A stretch of DNA of 64,000 nucleotides from DATCMU01 sp036563245. Its GTDB lineage: Bacteria; Pseudomonadota; Alphaproteobacteria; Rhizobiales; Devosiaceae. How positions within the stretch are numbered: position 1 is the stretch's first letter; every line of letters begins with the position of its first letter. Below are positions 1 through 10,583 of the stretch, one piece after another. The translations under genes and the position numbers were made by a program. The notes beneath the pieces were generated by a model, which was given only the letters and a program-made list of their open reading frames with translations, did no database searches and was not told the origin of the DNA. The DNA is taken from assembly GCA_036563245.1 (NCBI GenBank), contig DATCMU010000010.1, positions 32,596 to 96,595 on the forward strand, written 5' to 3'.

Positions 1-1334
1 CCAAGTAGCGAGTTTTTCCCGACTGAAAGAATTCTGACCGGCCGGACCGAGCCGATCAGTTCGGCGGGCGCCTCGAGGTGCACGGCCTGCAGATAGGGCG
101 AGCGGCCGGCCAACTGGCCCGGCAGGCGCCCGGGGCGCTCCAGGAGCAAGGGCAGGACCTTGCCCACGCAGCCCGCGTTGAACGCCTGCTGGCTCGTCCC
201 GATCGCCTGCTGAAGGCGGGCGAGCCGTTCGACCTTGACCTCTTCGGCGACCTGCTCGTCGCGGCTGGCGCCGGGCGTGCCCGGCCGGGGCGAATACTTG
301 AACGAGAAAGCCGAGGCGTAACCGACCTCCCTGACGATTTCGAGCGTCTGCACGAAATCCTGTTCGGTTTCACCCGGAAAGCCGACGATGAAATCGCCCG
401 ACATGGCGATGTCGGGACGGGCGAGGCGGATGCGCTCGATCAGCCGCATGTATTCGTCTCGCGTATGCCCGCGGTTCATCGCCTTGAGAATGCGGTCCGA
501 TCCGGCCTGCACCGGCAGGTGCAGATAGGGCATCAGCATGTCGAGGTCGCGATGCGCCGCGATCAGTTCGTCGTCCATGTCGCGCGGATGCGATGTGGTG
601 TAGCGCAGCCGCGCAAGGCCATCGAGTTCGGCAAGACGGAACAGCAAGGCGCCAAGGCCGACAGGTTCGCCCTTTTCGTCAAGACCGTGATAGGCGTTCA
701 CGTTCTGCCCCAGAAGGGTGATCTCGCGCACCCCCGCATCGACCAGCGCGCGCGCCTCGGCGAGCACCTGGGCCACGGGACGCGAAACTTCGGCGCCCCT
801 TGTATAGGGGACCACGCAGAACGAGCAGAACTTGTCGCAGCCCTCCTGCACGGTCAGGAAGGCGGTATAGCCGCGCGCAAGGGTTGCCTCGCGGCGCGGC
901 GCGGGCAGGTGCGCGAACTTATCCTCCTCGGGGAACTCGGTATCCACCACGCGGTCGGTCGCGGCCCGCGCCACCAGTTCGGGCAGGCGATGATAGGCCT
1001 GCGGGCCGAACACCAGATCGACCATGGGCGCACGCCGCAGGATCTCGTCGCCTTCGGCCTGGGCCACGCAGCCCGCCACGCCGATCATCATGTCGGACCC
1101 GGCCGCGCGGCGGGCCTGCTGCAACGCCTTGAGGCGCCCCAGTTCGGAAAATACCTTCTCCGAGGCCTTCTCCCGGATGTGGCAGGTATTGAGCACCACC
1201 AGGTCCGCCTCGGCGATCTCCAAGGTCGATTCATAGCCGTGCGGAGCCATGGCGTCGGCCATGCGGTCGCTGTCATAGACGTTCATCTGGCACCCGTAGG
1301 TCTTGATGAACAGCTTTCTGGTATTTGCGCTCAT
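1..1334 (-). CDS. miaB: tRNA-2-methylthio-N6-dimethylallyladenosine synthase MiaB (3' end outside window)
   Basis: Radical-SAM methylthiotransferase that adds the 2-methylthio group to i6A37 of tRNAs reading U-starting codons. The protein begins [18 protein letters not shown]; the ATG is at 1334. The UPF0004 domain comes first, with its conserved YGCQMN and NTCHIREKA cysteine motifs. The radical-SAM cluster motif [15 protein letters not shown] follows near residue 160, and a C-terminal TRAM-type stretch runs toward the window edge. No stop is reached, so the gene is cut at base 1. It is the last visible gene of the leftward fur-plsC-miaB run, 55 bases after plsC. Confidence in the family is high. 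Confidence 0.95.
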   Translation of the reverse strand, partial: MSANTRKLFIKTYGCQMNVYDSDRMADAMAPHGYESTLEIAEADLVVLNTCHIREKASEKVFSELGRLKALQQARRAAGSDMMIGVAGCVAQAEGDEILRRAPMVDLVFGPQAYHRLPELVARAATDRVVDTEFPEEDKFAHLPAPRREATLARGYTAFLTVQEGCDKFCSFCVVPYTRGAEVSRPVAQVLAEARALVDAGVREITLLGQNVNAYHGLDEKGEPVGLGALLFRLAELDGLARLRYTTSHPRDMDDELIAAHRDLDMLMPYLHLPVQAGSDRILKAMNRGHTRDEYMRLIERIRLARPDIAMSGDFIVGFPGETEQDFVQTLEIVREVGYASAFSFKYSPRPGTPGASRDEQVAEEVKVERLARLQQAIGTSQQAFNAGCVGKVLPLLLERPGRLPGQLAGRSPYLQAVHLEAPAELIGSVRPVRILSVGKNSLL

Positions 1335-1389
1335 GGCCGCCTCATACACCGTTCGCCCCGTACGCGCCAAGTCAGAAGGCCCGATGGCC

Positions 1390-2193
1390 TCATGCTGCCC
1401 GGTCGGGAAGTGGCAGGCCGCGATTGAGGGCCACCAGCATGTGCCGCACCTGCTCCTCGGCGTCCCGGGTCACCTTCTTGCGGTCGGCGCCACGATCGAG
1501 CGGCACGGGCTTGCCGAAGGCGACCACCACATCCTTGACCCCGCCGCTGAGAATGTCGCGAATGTTCTGCTTCACGTTCTTGGACTTGACCCAGAAGATC
1601 TGGCTACGCTCATTGCGCGACACGGGCAGGCCCTGCAGGCGGGTATAGGCAATGGTGACGGGCTGAATCATCACGTCGTTCGCCCCAGCCTCGGTCATGG
1701 CGGCCTGCGCCGCGCCCACAAGCGCGGACCGGAAGGGCAGGACATGGGTGCCGATGTCGGACTGACCTTCGGCAAAAAGCAGGACCGCACCGCCGCCCGC
1801 CAGCCTGTCGGCCATTTCCCGAGATGTGCGGTGGGCGTCCGAACGCCTGTTGCGATCGACGTAAATGGTCTTCTGCATCGAGGCCATGAACCCCACGAAG
1901 AACCACTGCCCCACTTCGCGCTTGGCGACGAAAGTGACGTCGGCCACCGACCCGATGGCGATGATGTCCGTCCACGAAATGTGATTGGAGACCAGCAGCG
2001 TGGGCCGATTGTGCTCGGGCCGGCCGATGACCTTCACCCGCAGCCCCAGGAATATGCAGCTCAGGGTGTGAAAGATGCGCGGCAGCACGCCCCAGCCTTT
2101 CAGGCCAAGCCTCGTGATCGCGAACTGAAAGGGCAAGGCGATCACCAGGAAGGGGACCAGAACGAAAACGAAGAAGGCAAGCCGCCGGATCAT
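1390..2193 (-). CDS. plsC: 1-acyl-sn-glycerol-3-phosphate acyltransferase (PlsC family)
   Basis: Transfers an acyl chain to lysophosphatidate to make phosphatidate, at the inner membrane. The 267-aa protein opens with a hydrophobic segment (residues about 5-28). It then shows the acyltransferase H-x4-D motif NHISWTD and a second block LLFAEGQSD that replaces the usual FPEG. The ATG at 2193 overlaps the stop of the upstream fur gene by 4 nt (ATGA), pointing to translational coupling. Members of this family next to fur and miaB are common in Hyphomicrobiales. An OlsA-type lyso-ornithine lipid acyltransferase is the main alternative; the sequence alone does not separate the two substrates. Confidence 0.85.
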   Translation of the reverse strand: MIRRLAFFVFVLVPFLVIALPFQFAITRLGLKGWGVLPRIFHTLSCIFLGLRVKVIGRPEHNRPTLLVSNHISWTDIIAIGSVADVTFVAKREVGQWFFVGFMASMQKTIYVDRNRRSDAHRTSREMADRLAGGGAVLLFAEGQSDIGTHVLPFRSALVGAAQAAMTEAGANDVMIQPVTIAYTRLQGLPVSRNERSQIFWVKSKNVKQNIRDILSGGVKDVVVAFGKPVPLDRGADRKKVTRDAEEQVRHMLVALNRGLPLPDRAA

Positions 2194-2639
2194 TTGGACT
2201 TTTCCCCCGCGCCCGTCGCCAGCGGCACGGCGAACAGTTCCAGCCGGTGGTCGACCAGCTTGTAGCCGAGCTTGCGGGCGATCACTTCCTGGATGGCCTC
2301 GATTTCCTCGTTGCGGAACTCGATGACCTTGCCCGAGCGGATATCGATCAGATGATCGTGGTGTTCGTCGGGGATCAGCTCGAAGCGCGCGCGCCCGTCC
2401 TTGAAGTCGTGCTTGGTGACCAGGCCCGCCTCCTCGAACAGGTTCAGCGTGCGGTAGACCGTGGACAGCGAGATCCGCGAATCGATGGCCGAGGCGCGCC
2501 TGTAGAGCTCTTCGACATCGGGGTGATCGTTGGCCGATTCGATGACCTGGGCTATGACGCGGCGCTGCTCGGTCATGCGCATGCCGCGCGCCGCGCATTG
2601 TTCCTCCAGCGTCATGGCGTCCTGGTGTTGCTTGTCCAT
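2190..2639 (-). CDS. fur: Fur-family metal-responsive transcriptional regulator (Fur/Mur type)
   Basis: A 149-aa winged-helix repressor of the Fur superfamily. The recognition-helix region SLSTVYRTLNLFEEAGL sits near residues 58-73, and the metal-binding motif HHDHLID at residues 93-99. There is no C-terminal CxxC zinc pair. In Hyphomicrobiales such proteins often act as the manganese regulator Mur, with iron handled by Irr and RirA, so the metal is uncertain. The gene is upstream of plsC with a 4-nt overlap and 33 nt downstream of rimI, and is probably co-transcribed with both. An internal ATG nine codons in is an alternative start. Confidence 0.9.
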   Translation of the reverse strand: MDKQHQDAMTLEEQCAARGMRMTEQRRVIAQVIESANDHPDVEELYRRASAIDSRISLSTVYRTLNLFEEAGLVTKHDFKDGRARFELIPDEHHDHLIDIRSGKVIEFRNEEIEAIQEVIARKLGYKLVDHRLELFAVPLATGAGEKSK

Positions 2640-2672
2640 TGCCCGTCGTCCTTCCGACCCTGCAGGAAGCGA

Positions 2673-3149
2673 TTAGCCAAGATCGCGGCGCATGACAATC
2701 GCGGTCGCGGCGGTGCCGTCCTGGCGCGGATAATAGCCCTGACGGCGGCCCACCTCCACAAAACCCAGCCCCTTGTAGAGCCGGATGGCGGCGGCATTGA
2801 ATTCGTCGACCTCGAGGAACATCCGCCTTGCCGGCGTCATCATCAGATCATCGAATGCCGCGCGCAAGAGCGCCTGCCCCACGCCGCGCCCGCGCAGCCT
2901 GGGATCAACCACGATGGTGATGAGCTCGCACTCGTCCCCGGCGAGGCGCAGCATGGCGAACCCCGCAATCCGACGGCCCGGATCGCAGGCCACAAGGGCC
3001 GGTGTGTCGTCGCCAAGGACGTAGGCCTCGAAATCCTCGCGCGGCCAGCCGCGATAGAACGCCGCGGCATGCAGGCGCGCCATCTGCGCGGTATCCTGAA
3101 CCGTCGCCGGCTCGACATGCAGGCCCGCCGGAGCCATCCACAGCTTCAT
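2673..3149 (-). CDS. rimI: GNAT acetyltransferase, RimI-like (ribosomal protein S18 alanine N-acetyltransferase)
   Basis: A 158-aa GNAT enzyme. The acetyl-CoA binding motif A reads RLRGRGVGQALL (around residue 84), followed by FLEVDEFNAAAIRLYKGLGF, which is the typical RimI motif B. Its ATG overlaps the tsaB stop by 4 nt, the common tsaB-rimI pairing. RimI acetylates the N-terminal alanine of ribosomal protein S18 in E. coli; that substrate is inferred here from context. The fur gene follows 33 nt downstream. Confidence 0.85.
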   Translation of the reverse strand: MKLWMAPAGLHVEPATVQDTAQMARLHAAAFYRGWPREDFEAYVLGDDTPALVACDPGRRIAGFAMLRLAGDECELITIVVDPRLRGRGVGQALLRAAFDDLMMTPARRMFLEVDEFNAAAIRLYKGLGFVEVGRRQGYYPRQDGTAATAIVMRRDLG

Positions 3150-3748
3150 CGGTGCGCAACAATCCCCCTGGTCTGCGGCTTGGCGTCGGCATCGCGGATA
3201 TAGGCCGGTTCGGGCGGAAACTTACCCGGATCGGCCAATGCGGCAAAGCGCGCCACCTGCGAGATATCGGCGAAGGGGCCGGACACAAGCGTCGTTCCTT
3301 CGGGGATGCCGCCAGCCCGGTCGATCGGCAGGACGGCGGGCGGTCCCGACGGGACACCCGGGCCGGAAAAGTCCTGGACATAGGCTTCGGCGCGCCGGGC
3401 ATCGAGCGCGACCCGCACGGGCGAGCCGGCCGGGCCGGACAGGGACAACGCCAGAAGGCCGGGCACGCCGATGACCGGCAGGCCAAGCGCAAGACCCAGC
3501 CCGCGCGCGGCGGCCAGACCGATCCTCAAACCGGTGAACGATCCGGGACCCGTGGTGACCGCGATCCGGCCAAGGTCGGCATAGGTGAGCTTGTTGCGCG
3601 CCAGCAATCCGGCGATGCGGTCGAACAGGATCTCGGCATGGCCGCGCGCGATATCCTCGATGAGGGTGTCGACGGTATCGCCGCGCAACACGGCAAGCTG
3701 CAGCCGCGGCGCGGCGGTATCGATGGCAAGGACCACGGTGTCACTCAT
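3146..3748 (-). CDS. tsaB: tRNA threonylcarbamoyladenosine biosynthesis protein TsaB
   Basis: Non-catalytic partner of TsaD and TsaE in making t6A37 on ANN-reading tRNAs. The chosen start gives MSDTVVLAIDTAAPRLQ, the usual N-terminus of this ASKHA-fold protein. The reading frame stays open 21 codons further upstream but that stretch has no family likeness. Conserved features are the N-terminal IDT, a GHAE block (about residue 36) and TTGPGSFTGLRIG near residue 65. At 200 aa it has normal length. It overlaps rimI by 4 nt and lies 99 nt downstream of the Fe-S carrier gene. Confidence 0.9.
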   Translation of the reverse strand: MSDTVVLAIDTAAPRLQLAVLRGDTVDTLIEDIARGHAEILFDRIAGLLARNKLTYADLGRIAVTTGPGSFTGLRIGLAAARGLGLALGLPVIGVPGLLALSLSGPAGSPVRVALDARRAEAYVQDFSGPGVPSGPPAVLPIDRAGGIPEGTTLVSGPFADISQVARFAALADPGKFPPEPAYIRDADAKPQTRGIVAHR

Positions 3749-3769
3749 GGCGCAACGAATACTCATTGC

Positions 3770-3838
3770 GCGCGAAAAAGCGAAATCCCTTTTCGCGCAA
3801 GTGACAGGCAATCCCGTCCGGTTTCGATCCGGACAGGG
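3770..3838 (-). terminator. two hairpins between the nfuA-like gene and tsaB
   Basis: Reading leftward from the nfuA-like stop, a first inverted repeat (GTCCGG on each side, about 3821-3837) is followed by a second one. The second pairs GCGCGAAAA at 3770-3778 with TTTTCGCGC at 3790-3798, with an 11-nt loop. The A/T-rich stem ends resemble an intrinsic terminator but no long T tract follows. It may end nfuA transcription or act as an attenuator ahead of tsaB. Confidence 0.4.
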
Positions 3839-3847
3839 AGAGCCGCA

Positions 3848-4408
3848 TCACATCTGCTGCACGCTTTCCACGCCGGGCACGAAGTGACGCAGGAGGTTCT
3901 CGATGCCCGATTTCAGCGTCGCGGTCGATGAGGGACAACCCGAGCAGGCGCCCTGCATGTGCAGGTAGACCGTTCCTTCGCGGTAGCCCTTGAAGGTGAT
4001 GTCGCCGCCATCCATCGCCACTGCCGGGCGGACACGGGTCGCCAGCAGTTCCTTGATGATCTCGACCGTCTCGGCGTCTTCGTCCTCGAAGAACTCCTCG
4101 GTATCGACGGGCTGTTCGCCGCCGGCTTCGGTGATCACCGGCTTGCCGGAAAGAAACTGGTCCATGATGACGCCGAGAATGGCGGGCTTGATATGCGCCC
4201 AGTCGGTCTCGTTCTTGGTCACGGAGATGAAATCGGCGCCCAGAAAGACCCCGGTCACGCCAGGCAATTCGAACAGCGAGGCGGCCAGCGGCGAGACTGC
4301 CGCCGCGTCCGCGCTGCGGAAGTCGCGCGGCTCGCCGGGCAGGACTTCACGTCCGGGCAGGAATTTCAACGTCGCCGGATTCGGCGTGGCTTCGGTCTGG
4401 ATGAACAT
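3848..4408 (-). CDS. NifU/NfuA-type Fe-S cluster carrier protein
   Basis: A 186-aa Fe-S carrier. Residues 1-90 form the Nfu N-terminal domain (starts MFIQTEATPNPATLKF). Residues about 110-186 form the NifU C-terminal domain with the cluster-ligating pair CSGC at residues 155-158. Such proteins accept a [4Fe-4S] cluster and hand it to apo-targets; MiaB, encoded nearby, is a typical client of this class. It stands between usp and tsaB on the same strand, with about 100 nt free on each side, so it may have its own promoter. Confidence 0.9.
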   Translation of the reverse strand: MFIQTEATPNPATLKFLPGREVLPGEPRDFRSADAAAVSPLAASLFELPGVTGVFLGADFISVTKNETDWAHIKPAILGVIMDQFLSGKPVITEAGGEQPVDTEEFFEDEDAETVEIIKELLATRVRPAVAMDGGDITFKGYREGTVYLHMQGACSGCPSSTATLKSGIENLLRHFVPGVESVQQM

Positions 4409-4510
4409 TGATACGCTCCTTGCGGCGTCAGCCGCGACAGTTCTTTAGAACCGTTCGAAAAACTGCCCTTTAGATTAGGCTTTTCGTCGCCGAGTGCAAG
4501 ACCTGGCCGA

Positions 4511-5047
4511 TCAACTGATCGCTTCGATCTGCGCATCCGTCATGCCGCCGGGCACGATGGCGACGGGAATGGGATAATTGCCCATGCCGCGCGAGGCGAT
4601 GGCGCTGACAAGCGGCCCGGGGCCTTCACTCGAGGTGGAAGCGGCGAGCACCAGAATGGAAATTTCGCGGTCTTCTTCGATCAGCTTGACGATTTCCTCG
4701 GCGGTCCGGCCCTCGCGGATGACGGCCTCGGTCCGGATGTCCCCCTTGTCCGCGATCATGGACTGGTACTTGTCGAGAAGTTTTTCCGCGTGGTCGGTCG
4801 CTTCGGCGCGCATGATGTCTTCCACGCCCAGCCAGTGCTGGTAGTGATCCGGTTCGATCACGTAGAGCAGAACGACCGTGCCGCGCAGACGCCGCATGCG
4901 GCAGGCCGCAAAGGTGACCGCCCGGCCGCATTCCTCCGTGTCATCGACGACGACGAGGAACTTGTGCTCGTAGCCCTGGTCCTTCTGGTCTGAACTGTCG
5001 AACAAACACCGCACCCGCCGCAATTGGTGACCGCGACATGCTGCCAC
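4511..5047 (-). CDS. universal stress protein family (UspA-like)
   Basis: A single Usp domain of about 150 residues. FLVVVDDTEECGRAV is the first strand and helix, and the C-terminal part holds the PVAIVPG strand. A strict G-2x-G-9x-G ATP loop is not evident, so nucleotide binding is uncertain. The start is unclear: GTG codons at 5047 and 5014 and a TTG at 5005 are all in frame, and none has a good ribosome binding site. Hyphomicrobiales homologues have a short extension before the domain, so I kept the longest form (178 aa). The gene follows trpS by 49 nt. Its role cannot be told from sequence. Confidence 0.75.
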   Translation of the reverse strand: MAACRGHQLRRVRCLFDSSDQKDQGYEHKFLVVVDDTEECGRAVTFAACRMRRLRGTVVLLYVIEPDHYQHWLGVEDIMRAEATDHAEKLLDKYQSMIADKGDIRTEAVIREGRTAEEIVKLIEEDREISILVLAASTSSEGPGPLVSAIASRGMGNYPIPVAIVPGGMTDAQIEAIS

Positions 5048-5096
5048 CGCTCACGCGCTGGGGCAAGGGGTGGCCGGGCGGCCCGAGATCAGTCGT

Positions 5097-6128
5097 TCAG
5101 CGCACGAAGCCGATGATGTCGCGTACCTTGACCATTGTCTGTTCGGCGAGCACACGCGCCCTGTCGGCGCCGTCGCGCAGGACGCGGTCGATTTCGTCGG
5201 TATTGTCGAGCAGGATGCGCACCTCGCTGGCCATGGGGGCGAGCACCTCGACCGCGAGTTCGGCCAGCGCCGGCTTGAACACACCGAAACCCTGGCCGCC
5301 GTATTCACGCAGGACGTCCGCCTTCGAGCGGTCGGAAAGCGCGGCAAAGATGCCAACGAGATTGTCGGCCTCCGGTCGGTTTTCGAGGCCCTTGACCTCG
5401 GTGGGCAGCGCGTCGGCGTCCGATTTCGCCTTCCTGATCTTCTTGGCGATCGTATCCGCGTCGTCCAGCAGGGAGATGCGCGACATGTCCGAGGGATCGG
5501 ACTTGGACATTTTCTTGGTACCGTCGCGCAGCGACATCACGCGGGTCGCGGGCCCGGCGATCAGGGGTTCGGGCAGGGGAAAGAAGCCGTCCTCGAACCC
5601 GGCCGCCGCGATATGGTTGGCGTAGTCGTTGTTGAACTTCTGCGCGATGTCGCGGGTGAGCTCGAGATGCTGCTTCTGGTCGTCGCCCACCGGCACGTGA
5701 GTTGCCCTGTAGACAAGGATGTCGGCCGCCATCAGGTCCGGGTAGGCAAACAGCCCCACGGATACGTTCTCGGCATTCCTGCCCGCCTTGTCCTTGAACT
5801 GGGTCATGCGCTGCAGCCAGCCCATGCGCGCAACGCAGTTGAAGATCCAGGCCAGCTCGGCGTGCTGGATCACCTGGCTCTGGTTGAAGATGATCGACCT
5901 GGCCGGATCGACGCCGGCCGCGATATAGGCCGCGGTCAGTTCGCGGGTGGCGCGCCTGAGATCCTCGGGGTCCTGCCAGACGGTGATCGCGTGCATGTCC
6001 ACGACGCAATAGATGCACTCGTGGGTTTCCTGCAGGGGGACGAAACGGCGGATCGCGCCGAGATAATTGCCCAGATGCAGATTGCCCGAGGGCTGGATTC
6101 CAGAAAAAACGCGCGAACTGAAGGACAC
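5097..6128 (-). CDS. trpS: tryptophanyl-tRNA synthetase
   Basis: Class I aminoacyl-tRNA synthetase charging tRNA-Trp. The HIGH-like motif [10 protein letters not shown] is near residues 12-21, and the KMSKS motif occurs as KKMSKSDPS near residue 205. The start is set at the GTG at 6128: GAGGAG lies 8 nt before it, and the product then begins [15 protein letters not shown] as in the family. The frame is open upstream to 6188 but without a site or homology. At 343 aa the length is normal. It lies 65 nt after murJ on the same strand. Confidence 0.95.
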   Translation of the reverse strand: MSFSSRVFSGIQPSGNLHLGNYLGAIRRFVPLQETHECIYCVVDMHAITVWQDPEDLRRATRELTAAYIAAGVDPARSIIFNQSQVIQHAELAWIFNCVARMGWLQRMTQFKDKAGRNAENVSVGLFAYPDLMAADILVYRATHVPVGDDQKQHLELTRDIAQKFNNDYANHIAAAGFEDGFFPLPEPLIAGPATRVMSLRDGTKKMSKSDPSDMSRISLLDDADTIAKKIRKAKSDADALPTEVKGLENRPEADNLVGIFAALSDRSKADVLREYGGQGFGVFKPALAELAVEVLAPMASEVRILLDNTDEIDRVLRDGADRARVLAEQTMVKVRDIIGFVR

Positions 6129-6193
6129 GTGCCGGGCTCCTCGATATTGACCGATCGGGTTATTGCCCATTCGCGGCGCCCCGCGCAAGCCCG

Positions 6194-7756
6194 CTAGCCG
6201 CGCCGGACAAGCCGCCGGAGCAGTTTGTCGAGCCGCTGGACGCCGGTCAGGTGGACAAGTCCGAAATAGACGACCATTCCACCGGCCACCAGGACCATGA
6301 GTCCGGACAATTGCAGGACAAAGGGCGCGGCGCTGTCCAGCACCGGCGCCATGACCGCTGCCATGGCGACCAGAACCGCCGCCATCCCAAGGCTGAGCAA
6401 GAGAATCAGCCCCTGTTGCCGCCGCTGCGCGGTATCGAGCGCCAGGTGCCCGCGCCTCAGAAGCGTCGCGGCAAGCAGCGCGGCGTTCGCCCAGGCCGAA
6501 ACCGATGTGGCTATGGCGATGCCCACGTGCTGGAGGCTGGGGAACAGCGCAAGGCTCAGCGCGATATTGACGGCGGCGGAGATGGCGGCAAACAGCGTGG
6601 GCGTTCGCGTGTCCTCGCGGGCAAAGAAGCCCGGCTGAAGAACCCTGACGAGCACGAAGGCGGGCAACCCGGCAGCAAAGCCGGTCAGCGCGGCCGCGGT
6701 GGCGGCGGATGCCTCGGCGGTGAAGGCGCCGCGCTCGAACAACACCCGCACGATGGGTTCTGCGATGGCGATCAGCGCCAAGGCGGCGGGCATGGCAAGC
6801 AACATGGCAATGAGCAGAGACTGATCCAGCGCTGCCTTGGCCTCGACCTGCCGGCCCCCCTTGAGATGGCGGGCCAGCTCGGGCAGCAGGACCGTGCCGA
6901 TGGCGATGCCGATTATGCCAAGCGGCAACTGGTAGAGCCGGTCGGCATAGTAGAGGTAGGAGATGGCGCTGTCGGCCTGGCTGGCGATGATTGTGCCGAT
7001 GAAGATGTTGATCTGGGTGATGCCGCCGGTGAGAATCGCGGGAACTGCGAGGAACCAGAACCGGCGCACTTCGGGATCGACCCTTGGCCAGCGCAGGCGG
7101 GGCAGAAATCCTGCCCGGCGGACGGCGGTGGCAACCAGGGCCAGTTGCGCGATCCCGCCGGCGATGATGGCAATGGCGACCCAGACGGCGGTGGTCTGGC
7201 CCGCGCTCATGCCCAATGCCAGCATGGGCACGAAGAATACGATCGAGGCGACATTGAGCAGGATCGGCGCGGCGGCAGCGGCGGTGAAGCGGTTCAGGCC
7301 GTTGAGAATCCCCGCGAAAGCGGCCATCAGGGACATGAAGGCGAGATAGGGGAAGCAGATCCGCGTCAGCAGTACCGTGAGGTCATATTTGGCCGGATCG
7401 TCGAGAAAACCGGGCACGAAGGGCTTCAGCACCACCGGCATGAAGATTTCGGCGAGCACGGTGACGACGACGAGCACGACAAGCAGCCACGAGACAATGC
7501 GCGAAGCGACGGAGTACGCAGTGTCCGTGCCCTCCTGCTCCAGGGCGCGGGCGAATACGGGAATGAAGGCGGAGTTGAACGCGCCTTCGGCGAACAGCCG
7601 GCGGAACAGGTTGGGGAACCGGAACGCGGCAAAGAAGGCGTCGGCCGCCATGCCGGTGCCCAGCAATTGCGCCATCAGCATGTCGCGCACGAAGCCCAAT
7701 ACCCGGCTTGCCAGGGTCAGGCCGCCCACATTGGCGAAATTGCGCAGGAGACTCAT
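6194..7756 (-). CDS. murJ: lipid II flippase MurJ (MviN)
   Basis: A 520-aa polytopic inner-membrane protein of the MOP exporter superfamily that moves lipid II across the membrane for peptidoglycan synthesis. The N-terminus [21 protein letters not shown] and the following [11 protein letters not shown] are typical of MviN/MurJ, as is [16 protein letters not shown] near residue 55. Thirteen or fourteen hydrophobic segments can be picked out. The ATG at 7756 is chosen over upstream codons because homology begins there. glnD ends 34 nt upstream, the usual glnD-murJ-trpS order in this order of bacteria. Confidence 0.93.
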   Translation of the reverse strand: MSLLRNFANVGGLTLASRVLGFVRDMLMAQLLGTGMAADAFFAAFRFPNLFRRLFAEGAFNSAFIPVFARALEQEGTDTAYSVASRIVSWLLVVLVVVTVLAEIFMPVVLKPFVPGFLDDPAKYDLTVLLTRICFPYLAFMSLMAAFAGILNGLNRFTAAAAAPILLNVASIVFFVPMLALGMSAGQTTAVWVAIAIIAGGIAQLALVATAVRRAGFLPRLRWPRVDPEVRRFWFLAVPAILTGGITQINIFIGTIIASQADSAISYLYYADRLYQLPLGIIGIAIGTVLLPELARHLKGGRQVEAKAALDQSLLIAMLLAMPAALALIAIAEPIVRVLFERGAFTAEASAATAAALTGFAAGLPAFVLVRVLQPGFFAREDTRTPTLFAAISAAVNIALSLALFPSLQHVGIAIATSVSAWANAALLAATLLRRGHLALDTAQRRQQGLILLLSLGMAAVLVAMAAVMAPVLDSAAPFVLQLSGLMVLVAGGMVVYFGLVHLTGVQRLDKLLRRLVRRG

Positions 7757-7790
7757 GGTGTTCTGGCGGGCCTTTCCGGCGGGCGTGAAA

Positions 7791-10583
7791 TCAACTTGCG
7801 GCCTTTTGCTGCGCACCGGCGCCATTGAATACGGCCAGCAATTGTTCGCGAATGCGCTTCTGGCGGGCCTTGGACTCGATCTTGAGGCCGGTCAGATCGG
7901 TCACGTAGAACACGTCCACCGCCTTCTCGCCAAACGTTCCGATATGGGCCGATCCGATGGTCAGGCTCAGATCGGAGATTTCGCGCGTCAGGTCGTGCAA
8001 CAGGCCGGTCCTGTCGAGGCCTGAAACCTCGATCACCGTGAACTTTCGCGACAGGGCGTTGGAGATCAGCACTTCGGCTGGCACCGAGAACGGCCGCAAC
8101 CGGCGGTTGAGGCGGGAATCGTGGCCGAGATCGCGCGGCAGGTGGCGGCGCCCCTGCAACAATTGCTTGACCGTATCGATGATGCGCGCCGCGCGAACCC
8201 GCTCGTCCTCGTCCGAGGTGAACGCGCGCCTGAGGCGAAAGGTATCGAGAGCCTGGCCGTCCCGCATCGACGCGATCTGCGCGCCAAGGATCGAGGCATC
8301 CTGCATGGTGCATGCCCCCGCGATCAGGGACAAGAGGCGCGGGTGATCGGGCGTATAGAACGAGATCTCGGTAATGCCTTCGAACGCCTGGATGCGCACG
8401 GTGCCGGCGAACGGCTTTCCGGCCTTGTCGGCCGCCCGGATCATGCGGGCGTGCTCGATCTGCACTTCCGGCTCGGCGCGAAGCCAATAGGAGGTGTAGT
8501 GGCGGGCGGCGTAACGCTCGATTTCGTCGGCCGGCCAGTCGTCCAGGGCTGCCGCCAACTGTTGCTGGGCCGCCTGCACGCGATCGCGCTGGCTGACCTG
8601 GGAATGGCCGCCCGAAAGGATCGGCTCGGTGGCGAAATAGAGCGCGCGCAACAGCGAACCCTTCCAGCCGGTCCACACGCCCGGCCCCACCGCGCGGATG
8701 TCGCATGCCGTCAGGATCATCAGCAGCGCCAGACGCTGCGGGCTCTGCACCACCTCGGCGAAGGCCTTGGCGGTCTCGGGATCCTGGATGTCGCGCGATT
8801 GCGCGATCTCGCTCATCAGAAGGTGATGCTCGACCAGCCAGCGCACGGTATCGGTTTCAGCGGCCGAGAGCCCGAGGCGTGGGCAGAAGCGCCGCGCGAT
8901 ACGCGCCCCGGCGATCGAATGGTCCTCGCGCCGGCCCTTGGCGATGTCGTGCAGGAAAAGCGCCACGAAGAGCAGCCTGACGTCGGACAGCTGGGGCAGC
9001 AGTTCATGGGTGAGCGGCAATTCGTCCTTCAGCCCGCCATTGGCGATCTGCGCCATCACCCCCACGGCGCGGATCAGGTGCTCGTCCACCGTGTAGTGGT
9101 GATACATGTTGAACTGCATCAGGGCGACGATCTTGCCGAAATCGGGCACGAACCTGCCCAGAACGCCGCTCTCGTTCATCCGCCGCAAGGTACGTTCGAC
9201 CGACTTGGGCGAGGTCAGGATATCGAGGAAATAGGCATTGGCGCGCTTGTCGGCACGCAATTCGGCATTGACCAGCCTGAGATTGCGGGTGATCGCCTTG
9301 AGGGCGTCGGGGTGGTAGAGCAGTCCTTCGCGCCCGGCGAGGTAGAACAGCTTGATGAGATTGACCGGGTTCTTCTCGAACACGTCGGGCGCCGCGATCG
9401 TGATGCGCCCCCCTTCGAGCATGAAATCGGTCTCGCCCTTGAGCTTGCGGCCGCGCCTGAGGCCGCCGAGCACCGCATCGACCATGTCGAGTTTCTTGGC
9501 ATGGGCGAATTCGAGCGAAGTCGCGAAAATGCGGGTGAGATCGCCCACGTCCTTGGCGACGAGGAAATAGCGCTTCATGAAGCGCTCGACGCCGAGCATG
9601 CCGGCACGGTCGTGAAAGCCAAGCCGATCGGCCAGTTCGGCCTGCACATCGAAGGTCAGCCGGTCGTCGGCCCGCCCGGTGTAGAAATGCAGGGTGCAGC
9701 GCACCGCCCACAGGAAGTCCTCGGCACGCTGGAAAAGGCGGAATTCGTGCTGGGAGAAGACCCCCTTCTCCACCAGTTCCGCGCCGGTATGCACCTGGTA
9801 GAAATACTTGCCGATCCAGAACAGTGTGTTGAGGTCGCGCAGGCCCCCCTTGCCGTCCTTGATATTGGGCTCGACCACGTAGCGCGTATTGCCCATCTGC
9901 TCGTGCCGCGCCTCGCGCTCGGCCATCTTGGCGGCAATGAATTCGCGGCCGGTCCTGGAGACGATCTCGTGTTCGAACCGCGCGACAAGGGATTCGTACA
10001 AGGGCTGGTTGCCGGTGAGAAAACGGGCCTCAAGGGTCGCGGTCCGCACGGTCATGTCCGATCGCGCCATGCGTATGCATTCGTCGACCGAACGCACGGC
10101 GTGGCCGACCTTCTGGCCGAGGTCCCACAGCATGTAGAGCACGTACTCGGTAACGTTCTCCCCCCACGGGGTCTGCTTGTAGGGGAGCACGAACAAGAGA
10201 TCGATATCCGAACCGGGCGCCAGGGTTCCGCGTCCGTAGCCGCCGACCGCCGCGATCGACAGGGCTTCCGCCTCGGACGGGTTGTCGAGCGGATAGACGT
10301 GGCGCACGGCGAAATCATGCACGGCGCGAATGATCTCGTCTTCCGCCGACGCCAGATTGCGGGCGCAGCGCGTCCCGCGTCCGGTCGCTGCGAGTTCTTC
10401 CTCGGCCGAGCGTCGGGCCGCCGACAGGGTATCGCGCAGGATCTGGAGAAAGGCGGCGCGGGCGGCGGTGCCTTTCATCGGCTCATCGCCGATGGCGGCG
10501 ACCGCCTCGGCGAGGATCTCCCCGGAAGTGCGCAATTGGAACCTGGGCGGCCGTTTGCGGCCTTCAGCTGCGTCGGAGGGCAT
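7791..10583 (-). CDS. glnD: bifunctional uridylyltransferase/uridylyl-removing enzyme (PII sensor)
   Basis: Nitrogen sensor that uridylylates PII proteins under nitrogen limitation and removes UMP when glutamine is high. The 930-aa protein shows all parts in order. The nucleotidyltransferase site is GGYGRG (114-119) with GSDID (124-128). The HD hydrolase motif [14 protein letters not shown] is near residue 544, and two ACT domains lie around 730-780 and 850-905. The ATG has AAGAAGG 6 nt upstream and lies inside the end of mutS, giving a 20-nt overlap. The active-site residues are present, so I expect a working enzyme. Confidence 0.96.
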   Translation of the reverse strand: MPSDAAEGRKRPPRFQLRTSGEILAEAVAAIGDEPMKGTAARAAFLQILRDTLSAARRSAEEELAATGRGTRCARNLASAEDEIIRAVHDFAVRHVYPLDNPSEAEALSIAAVGGYGRGTLAPGSDIDLLFVLPYKQTPWGENVTEYVLYMLWDLGQKVGHAVRSVDECIRMARSDMTVRTATLEARFLTGNQPLYESLVARFEHEIVSRTGREFIAAKMAEREARHEQMGNTRYVVEPNIKDGKGGLRDLNTLFWIGKYFYQVHTGAELVEKGVFSQHEFRLFQRAEDFLWAVRCTLHFYTGRADDRLTFDVQAELADRLGFHDRAGMLGVERFMKRYFLVAKDVGDLTRIFATSLEFAHAKKLDMVDAVLGGLRRGRKLKGETDFMLEGGRITIAAPDVFEKNPVNLIKLFYLAGREGLLYHPDALKAITRNLRLVNAELRADKRANAYFLDILTSPKSVERTLRRMNESGVLGRFVPDFGKIVALMQFNMYHHYTVDEHLIRAVGVMAQIANGGLKDELPLTHELLPQLSDVRLLFVALFLHDIAKGRREDHSIAGARIARRFCPRLGLSAAETDTVRWLVEHHLLMSEIAQSRDIQDPETAKAFAEVVQSPQRLALLMILTACDIRAVGPGVWTGWKGSLLRALYFATEPILSGGHSQVSQRDRVQAAQQQLAAALDDWPADEIERYAARHYTSYWLRAEPEVQIEHARMIRAADKAGKPFAGTVRIQAFEGITEISFYTPDHPRLLSLIAGACTMQDASILGAQIASMRDGQALDTFRLRRAFTSDEDERVRAARIIDTVKQLLQGRRHLPRDLGHDSRLNRRLRPFSVPAEVLISNALSRKFTVIEVSGLDRTGLLHDLTREISDLSLTIGSAHIGTFGEKAVDVFYVTDLTGLKIESKARQKRIREQLLAVFNGAGAQQKAAS